Assembly: GCF_001428685.1 (NCBI RefSeq)
Contig: NZ_LMIK01000005.1
Span: 790,505-854,504 of the forward strand
Length of the DNA: 64,000 nucleotides
Direction: 5' to 3'
Source of the DNA: Lysobacter sp. Root76
Lineage (GTDB): Bacteria; Pseudomonadota; Gammaproteobacteria; Xanthomonadales; Xanthomonadaceae
Shown here: positions 59,300-64,000 of the stretch, piece by piece
Layout of the letters: each line of letters begins with the position of its first letter
Position numbering within the stretch: the first letter of the stretch is position 1
Translations under genes and position numbers: made by a program
Notes under the pieces: generated by a model
What the model was told of the DNA's origin: nothing
The model's input: the letters and a program-made list of their open reading frames with translations, nothing else
The model's database searches: none

Positions 59300-60253
59300 A
59301 TGCTCGAAGCCATCGGCTTGTTCGTGCTGGGATTGGTGCTGCTGGCGCTGGGCGGCGATTCCATCGTCAAGGGCGCGTCCGGGCTGGCGCAGCGTTTCGG
59401 CGCGTCGCCGTTCATGGCCGGGCTGGCGCTGGTCGCGTTCGGCACCTCGCTGCCGGAGCTGGCGGTCAATCTGCAGGCGGTCGTGCGCGGCGAGCAGGGC
59501 CTGGCCCTGGGCAACGCGGTCGGCAGCAATATCGTCAACTTCGGCCTGACCCTGGGCCTGGCCGCCTTCGCCGCGCCGCTGCTGGTGCGCTGGCGTTCGC
59601 TGGCGCCGCTGCTGTTGGTGCTGATTCTGGGCACGGCGGCGGTGATCGTGCTCGGCCTGGACGGCGTGCTCAGCCGCGCCGAGGGCACCGGCCTGGTGGT
59701 TGCCTTCGTCGCCGTGGTCGCCTACGCGATGGCGCGCACCCGGCATGAGGCGCCGGAGTTGCAGGACGCGATCGCCGCGTTCGCGCGCACCCGCACCGAC
59801 CTCGGCCTCAATCTGCTGCGCTTCGTCATCGCCGCGGTGCTGCTGTACTTCGGCTCCAAGTTCGTGGTCGGCGCGGCGCCGCGGCTGGGCGCCTCGCTGG
59901 GCCTCACCCCGCTGCTCACCGGCCTGCTGCCGGTCGCGATCGGCACCGCGCTGCCCGAGGCCGCCGCGGCCATCGCCGCCGCGCGCCGCGGCCAGGGCGA
60001 CATCGTGGTCGGCCACGTGATCGGCTCCAGCCTGTTCAATCTGCTGATCGTGGTCGGCGGCATGGCGGCCTGGAACGCGGTGGCGCTGCCGGCGTCGTTC
60101 GTGCGCTTCGAGCTGCCGGCGGCGATCGCGTTCGCGCTGATGCTGTATCCGATGCTGCGCGGCGATCTGCGCGTGAGCAAGGGCGAGGGCGCGATCCTGC
60201 TGATCGCACTGCTGGCCTGGGTCGGCTTCGAACTGGCGATGCTGCACCGTTGA
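59300..60253 (+). CDS. Calcium/sodium antiporter (CaCA family, YrbG-like)
   Basis: 317 residues, about ten membrane helices in two inverted halves. Both alpha repeats are clear: GTSLPELAVNLQAVVRGEQG...GNAVGSNIVNFGL and GTALPEAAAAIAAARRGQGDIVVGHVIGSSLFNLL, each with the ion-binding Glu. Inner-membrane exchange of Ca2+ for Na+ or H+. Same strand and 40 bases before nhaA, forming a small cation-transport pair. Confidence 0.92.
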   Translation: MLEAIGLFVLGLVLLALGGDSIVKGASGLAQRFGASPFMAGLALVAFGTSLPELAVNLQAVVRGEQGLALGNAVGSNIVNFGLTLGLAAFAAPLLVRWRSLAPLLLVLILGTAAVIVLGLDGVLSRAEGTGLVVAFVAVVAYAMARTRHEAPELQDAIAAFARTRTDLGLNLLRFVIAAVLLYFGSKFVVGAAPRLGASLGLTPLLTGLLPVAIGTALPEAAAAIAAARRGQGDIVVGHVIGSSLFNLLIVVGGMAAWNAVALPASFVRFELPAAIAFALMLYPMLRGDLRVSKGEGAILLIALLAWVGFELAMLHR

Positions 60254-60281
60254 TGCCAACCGGCTGGATACATCGGGTCGA

Positions 60282-60287
60282 TATACT
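60282..60287 (+). promoter_or_regulatory. Putative -10 box for leaderless nhaA mRNA
   Basis: TATACT ends 6 bases (GCGGGC) before the nhaA ATG; no ribosome-binding site. Confidence 0.42.
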
Positions 60288-60293
60288 GCGGGC

Positions 60294-61532
60294 ATGAATA
60301 CACCCGTCACTCCTTCGCCAGCGCGCCCGGTATCGACCCGCGCCCTGCGCGCCCTGAGCGAATTCTTCCGCCTGGAGGCCGCGGGCGGTTTGGTCCTGAT
60401 CGCCGCCGCCGCGCTGGCCCTGATCGCCGCCAACTCGCCGCTGCAGGAGGCCTACGAATCGTTCCGGCAATTGCCGGTGCAGGTGCGGATCGGCGCGCTC
60501 GACATCGCCAAGCCGGCGCTGTTGTGGATCAACGACGGGCTGATGGCGATCTTCTTCCTGCTGGTGGCGCTGGAGATCAAGCGCGAGATGCTCAGCGGCC
60601 AGCTCGCCGGCCGTGCCCAGCTGATCCTGCCGCTGGCCTGCGCGAGCGCGGGCGTGGCGGTGCCGGCGCTGTTGTTCTACGCCATGAACCGAGGCGACGC
60701 CGACGCCATGCGCGGCTGGGCGGTGCCGACCGCGACCGACATCGCCTTCGCTCTGGGCGTGCTGGCCTTGCTGGGTTCGCGCGTGCCGGCGGCGATGAAA
60801 CTGCTGCTGTCGACGATCGCGGTGATCGACGACCTGATCGCGATCCTGATCATCGCGCTGTTCTACTCGCACGGCCTGTCGATGACCGCGCTGATCTGGG
60901 CCGGCGTGGCCCTGGCCGGGATGTGGCTGTTGAACCGGCGCGGAGTGACCGCGCTGGCGCCCTACCTGTTGCTGGGCGTGGTGCTGTGGGTGTGCGTGCT
61001 CAAGTCCGGCGTGCACGCGACCCTGGCCGGCGTCGCCACCGGCCTGATGATTCCGCACGTCGACAAGACCAATCAGATCGACGATGCGCACGAGCATTCG
61101 CCGCTGGAAACCCTGGAACACGCGCTGCATCCCTGGGTCGCGTACGCGATCCTGCCGGTGTTCGCGTTCGCCAATGCCGGCCTGGTACTGGGTGGCTTGA
61201 GTCTGGGCGACGCCATGGCCGCGTTGCCGCTGGGCATCATGCTGGGCCTGGTGATCGGCAAGCCGATCGGCATCGTCGGCATCGCCCTGCTGCTGCGCGC
61301 GCTGGGGTGGGTCAAGCTGCCCGCCGGCATGGACCGGCGGGCGATGGTCGGCTTGGGCCTGATGTGCGGCATCGGTTTCACCATGAGCCTGTTCATCGCC
61401 TCGCTGGCCTACCAGAACCCGCTGCATTACGAGGAAGCGGTGCTGGGCGTGCTGGCCGCATCGGTGATCTCGGCCGTGATCGGCTATCTGTGGTTGCGTA
61501 TGGTGCTGCCGTCGCAGGCGCAGCGGAGCTGA
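60294..61532 (+). CDS. nhaA: Na+/H+ antiporter NhaA
   Basis: 412 residues, 12 predicted membrane helices. Motifs: LWINDGLMAIFFLLVALEIKRE, AVPTATDIAFALGVLALLG, and the ion-site aspartate pair in VIDDLIAILIIALFYS (equivalent to D163/D164), GVHATLAGVATGLMIP, and the C-terminal IGKPIGIVGIALLLRALG and GIGFTMSLFIASLAY. Exchanges Na+ (or Li+) for protons, supporting salt and alkaline tolerance. Full length. Confidence 0.96.
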   Translation: MNTPVTPSPARPVSTRALRALSEFFRLEAAGGLVLIAAAALALIAANSPLQEAYESFRQLPVQVRIGALDIAKPALLWINDGLMAIFFLLVALEIKREMLSGQLAGRAQLILPLACASAGVAVPALLFYAMNRGDADAMRGWAVPTATDIAFALGVLALLGSRVPAAMKLLLSTIAVIDDLIAILIIALFYSHGLSMTALIWAGVALAGMWLLNRRGVTALAPYLLLGVVLWVCVLKSGVHATLAGVATGLMIPHVDKTNQIDDAHEHSPLETLEHALHPWVAYAILPVFAFANAGLVLGGLSLGDAMAALPLGIMLGLVIGKPIGIVGIALLLRALGWVKLPAGMDRRAMVGLGLMCGIGFTMSLFIASLAYQNPLHYEEAVLGVLAASVISAVIGYLWLRMVLPSQAQRS

Positions 61533-61535
61533 GGC

Positions 61536-62396
61536 ATGCGCCATGCCTTGGTGTTCGGGGCCAGCGGCCAGATCGGCCTGCCACTGTTGGGCGCGCTGCG
61601 GCGCGACGGCTGGCGGGTCAGCGCGGTATCGCGCCAGGACCATCACGACGAGCCGGGCCTGCACTGGCTGCGCGGCGATTTCTCCCGCTTGGACGAGCTG
61701 CCGCGCCGGGTCGATGCGATCTTCAGTTGCGGTCCGCTCGACGGCTTCGCGCGCTGGTACGCGGCTACGCGCATCGAAGCGCCGCGCGTGGTGGCGTTCG
61801 GCTCGACCAGCGTCGAGACCAAGCGCGGTTCGGCCGATCCCGACGAACGCGACGTCGCTGCGCGACTGCGCGAGGGCGAAGCGAGCTTGTTCGCTGAAGC
61901 CAGCGAACGCGCCGCGGCCGCGACCATGCTGCGTCCGACCCTGATCTACGGCGCGGGCCGCGACGCCACCCTGACCCGGATCGCCGCGATCGCGCAGCGC
62001 TGGGGCTGCTTCCCCTTGCCGCGCAACGCCACCGGGCTGCGTCAGCCGGTGCACGTGGACGATCTCGCCGCAGCCGCGTTCGCCTGCGTGTCGGCGCCGG
62101 CCAGCCACGGCCGCGGCTACGCCTTGCCGGGCGGCGAAACTTTGAGCTATCGCGAAATGATCGCGCGCGTGCTGGCCGTGCTGGAGCCGCCGCCGCGGCT
62201 GATCGAGCTGCCGTCGCCGGTGTTCAACCTGGCGCTGTTGGCCGCCCAGGCCAGCGGCCATGCCACCGGCCTGGGCGAAGCGGCGGTGCGGCGCATGCGC
62301 AGCGATCTCGTGTTCGACCTGGCGCCCGCGCAGCGCGACTTCGGTTACGCGCCGCGCCGCTTCGTGCCCGAGCGCGCGATGTTCGACCCGCGCTGA
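61536..62396 (+). CDS. NAD(P)-binding Rossmann-fold epimerase-like protein
   Basis: 286 residues, atypical short-chain dehydrogenase/epimerase. N-terminal nucleotide-binding motif LVFGASGQIGLPLLGAL; truncated central region with VVAFGSTSVETKRGS; LRPTLIYGAGRDATLTRIAAIAQR; QPVHVDDLAAAAFACVS; PGGETLSYREMIARVLAVL. Lacks the usual YxxxK pair in a clear form, so it may bind a nucleotide without classical SDR catalysis. 3 bases after nhaA, probably co-transcribed. Confidence 0.83.
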   Translation: MRHALVFGASGQIGLPLLGALRRDGWRVSAVSRQDHHDEPGLHWLRGDFSRLDELPRRVDAIFSCGPLDGFARWYAATRIEAPRVVAFGSTSVETKRGSADPDERDVAARLREGEASLFAEASERAAAATMLRPTLIYGAGRDATLTRIAAIAQRWGCFPLPRNATGLRQPVHVDDLAAAAFACVSAPASHGRGYALPGGETLSYREMIARVLAVLEPPPRLIELPSPVFNLALLAAQASGHATGLGEAAVRRMRSDLVFDLAPAQRDFGYAPRRFVPERAMFDPR

Positions 62397-62406
62397 AGCG
62401 CCGCGC

Positions 62407-63033
62407 TCAGAGTTCGAAATCGCCGGGTTTGGTCTGCACGTTGGGCTTGTACGTCAGAATCGCCACGAACACGCGGCTGCCGTCGCTCATGTCGAAGCCG
62501 CAGCCGCTGAGCTGGTCGTTGCTGTAATAGGCGGTGGCGCGGGCCACATCGGTGCCGAAGCTGCGCGGGTCCAGGCGCGCAGCGCGCAGCGGCGACTGCT
62601 TGGCTTCCGGCAGATCGCTCAGGTCGGCGTAGCGCTTGAGTTCGCCGACGGTGCCCAGGGCGATCAGCGACAGCGAATCGGCGACGTCCGCGGTCGGGGC
62701 CTTGCCGGTCGCGCCGGTGGCCTTGTCGCGCCAACGCGCGATCCCGGCCTGGGCGACGAACGTGAGTTCGTCCTTGCGGCCCGGGCGCAGAGTCAGACGG
62801 AAGCGGTCCGGACGTTCGAACAACAATTCGGCGCTGTCCAAGACGGGCGCGGGATAGCTGGTCTTGCCTTTCTCCGGCGCGGCGTAGCGGGTGAGCAGGA
62901 TCGTGGCCTGGCCGCTGTAGGAACTCTTGTCGAGCGACTGCAGCAGGGCGCTGGGCGAAGTGGCGGCGTGCAGGCCGATCGGCAACAGACAGGCGAGGCC
63001 GACGCTGGCGGCGAGGCGCAGGTGCAGTTTCAT
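62407..63033 (-). CDS. Exported protein, LolA/DUF2092-like
   Basis: 208 residues with signal peptide (MKLHLRLAASVGLACLLPIGLHA). The mature part (SLDKSSYSGQATILLTRYAAPEKG...AELLFERPDRFRLTLRPGRKDELTFVAQAGIARWRDKATGATGKAP) has the strand-rich pattern of periplasmic lipoprotein-carrier-like folds. One Cys pairs poorly. The function call is by shape only. Last gene of a minus-strand pair; 47 bases after the 63872 gene. Confidence 0.65.
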   Translation of the reverse strand: MKLHLRLAASVGLACLLPIGLHAATSPSALLQSLDKSSYSGQATILLTRYAAPEKGKTSYPAPVLDSAELLFERPDRFRLTLRPGRKDELTFVAQAGIARWRDKATGATGKAPTADVADSLSLIALGTVGELKRYADLSDLPEAKQSPLRAARLDPRSFGTDVARATAYYSNDQLSGCGFDMSDGSRVFVAILTYKPNVQTKPGDFEL

Positions 63034-63080
63034 GGCGATGGGTCCGGGGCAGGAGAGGGATGCGGGGTCGGGCGGCCGGA

Positions 63081-63872
63081 TCAGCGGCAGGCCAGCCGCA
63101 CGCGCGTGCGCAGGGCCGCCGGCGGTATCGCGCCGTCGAGGGCGCTGCAGTGCGCGGCCGGGTCCGGAATCAGGGAGCGCACGTTGACCACGCGCGCGCT
63201 GTCGATGCCGGCAGGAACGCCGCCCGCGCCCGGCGCCAGGCATTGGCCGGGCGTGAGGGTCGCGCTGAAGCTGCCGGACGTGCTCGACATTTCCACCGAC
63301 ACCGGCACGCCGTTGATGTTGCACAGCTCGACCAGGCGCACGCTCGGCGAAAGCTGCGGCGGGCCCGGGATCTCGGCAGGCGCATTGACCGGCGTGGAGC
63401 CCGCGCACATGCCGTCGTGCAGCAGTTCGTGGTCCGAGCCGGTGTAGCGGGTCATGGTGTGGGTGTGGTCGCGCAGGTTGGTGCGCTGGACGAAGATGCG
63501 CGTGCTGCCGTCGAAGCGCGCAGTCGGAATGGTCACCGCGTCGCGGTCGATGTCGAAGGTCACCGCGACGCTGTCGCCGGTGGGCGAGAAGGTGAAGCTG
63601 TCGGCGAAGGCGCGCACCGTGCGCGGCGGAAAGACCTCGGGCGCGCTGGTGATGTTCATGGTCGGGAAATGCATCGCGCAGTCGACGTCCGCGGGGCAGG
63701 TCTCCTCGCGCAGCAGATCGTAGGAGGCGGTGGCGGTATCGCCCGGGCAGTACTGCATCGGCGTCACCTGGCCCATGCCGTTCAGCGCGCTGCGCTCGAG
63801 GCGGCAGCCGCCGATCAGCGCAGCGGACAGGAGCAGCAGCGACAGGGCCGCGGTGGAAGTCCGTATCGTCAT
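63081..63872 (-). CDS. Lipoprotein of unknown function
   Basis: 263 residues from ATG 63872 (AGGACGCC upstream). Lipoprotein signal with lipobox IGGC (MTIRTSTAALSLLLLSAALIGGC). The mature protein is Cys-containing and beta-rich, with VTPMQYCPGDTATASYDLLREETCPADVDCAMHFPTMNITSAPEVFPP, a TRIFVQRTNLRDHTH stretch and a C-terminal Cys pair; several Cys suggest disulfides in the periplasm. Family not recognised. Operon with the downstream exported protein. Confidence 0.7.
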   Translation of the reverse strand: MTIRTSTAALSLLLLSAALIGGCRLERSALNGMGQVTPMQYCPGDTATASYDLLREETCPADVDCAMHFPTMNITSAPEVFPPRTVRAFADSFTFSPTGDSVAVTFDIDRDAVTIPTARFDGSTRIFVQRTNLRDHTHTMTRYTGSDHELLHDGMCAGSTPVNAPAEIPGPPQLSPSVRLVELCNINGVPVSVEMSSTSGSFSATLTPGQCLAPGAGGVPAGIDSARVVNVRSLIPDPAAHCSALDGAIPPAALRTRVRLACR

Positions 63873-64000
63873 GGCAGGGCGTCCTTGTCGGTGGGCGTGG
63901 AGGTGCGGCTGACAAGGACGATCAACGGCACAACGGCGCGCGAACGGACACAACCGCGCCGCGGCCGTGCGCGGATACCGCATTCAGGGCGTTTCGGAAG

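Overview
The window looks like a chromosomal segment of a Lysobacter-like member of the Xanthomonadaceae (Gammaproteobacteria). Supporting signs are very high GC with strong G/C third-position bias, a recurring palindromic repeat (GTAGGAGCGGCGTAAGCCGC) of the kind common in that group, the birA-coaX-SPOR gene run, a DAK2-DegV fusion protein, tandem POT peptide transporters, and tyrosine and tryptophan catabolic genes. Genus is inferred from gene content; no rRNA is present.

Layout. 1-2.7 kb: small secreted proteins, a GNAT acetyltransferase and an EF-hand protein. 2.9-16.9 kb: an integrated element of about 14 kb in dusA. A 22-bp direct repeat (21/22 identical) marks both ends, the original dusA 5' end is stranded at the left as a 30-codon stub, and the element supplies a replacement 5' end to the intact dusA at the right, next to a tyrosine integrase. 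Inside is a collapsed prophage: a cut lipoprotein gene joined to a headless dnaB, dnaB joined to a headless Ref-type HNH gene, a translationally coupled middle block (RuvC-like and GIY-YIG-like nucleases and unknowns), a tRNA-Gly-like gene and a complete lysis cassette. The outer spanin is then spliced in frame onto the end of a tail-fibre gene, with all head and tail genes missing. A Sec-exported Rhs/YD-repeat polymorphic toxin with a variable C-terminus and overlapping immunity candidate follows, then the integrase.

16.9-28.97 kb: dusA and an arginine-dihydrolase-like gene; a PepSY protein with a PhoP/PhoQ-type two-component pair; an MtfA-type peptidase; the DAK2-DegV protein; plsY-birA-coaX; and two related SPOR-type membrane proteins. 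29.0-31.0 kb: tRNA-Thr(TGT), a P4-type integrase and a truncated gene, probably the remnant of a very small element inserted at the tRNA 3' end. 31.2-40.7 kb: a MASE1-PAS-GGDEF cyclase, arginase, an entericidin-like lipoprotein, a CsbD-like protein, trpS with a C-terminal extension, an MBL-fold hydrolase, a GAF-GGDEF cyclase and VOC proteins. 40.7-45.4 kb (minus strand): a branched-chain 2-oxoacid dehydrogenase operon (E1 alpha, E1 beta, SH3-like, cupin, E2, two VOC proteins). 45.9-49.1 kb: a large secreted ExeM/NucH nuclease. 49.3-54.0 kb: tryptophan 2,3-dioxygenase, a NUDIX hydrolase and two POT transporters. 54.8-58.4 kb: a MarR regulator facing a palindromic operator, then hpd, an unknown gene and hmgA. 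58.5-63.9 kb: a lipoprotein, Ca/Na and Na/H antiporters, a Rossmann-fold protein and two exported proteins.

Together the chromosomal genes suggest a protein- and amino-acid-degrading soil or aquatic bacterium: peptide import, then tryptophan, tyrosine, branched-chain amino acid and arginine breakdown. The most unusual parts are the eroded dusA element with its retained lysis genes and secreted Rhs toxin, the mini-element at tRNA-Thr, and several genes whose -10-like box lies exactly 6 nt before the ATG, which suggests leaderless transcripts.
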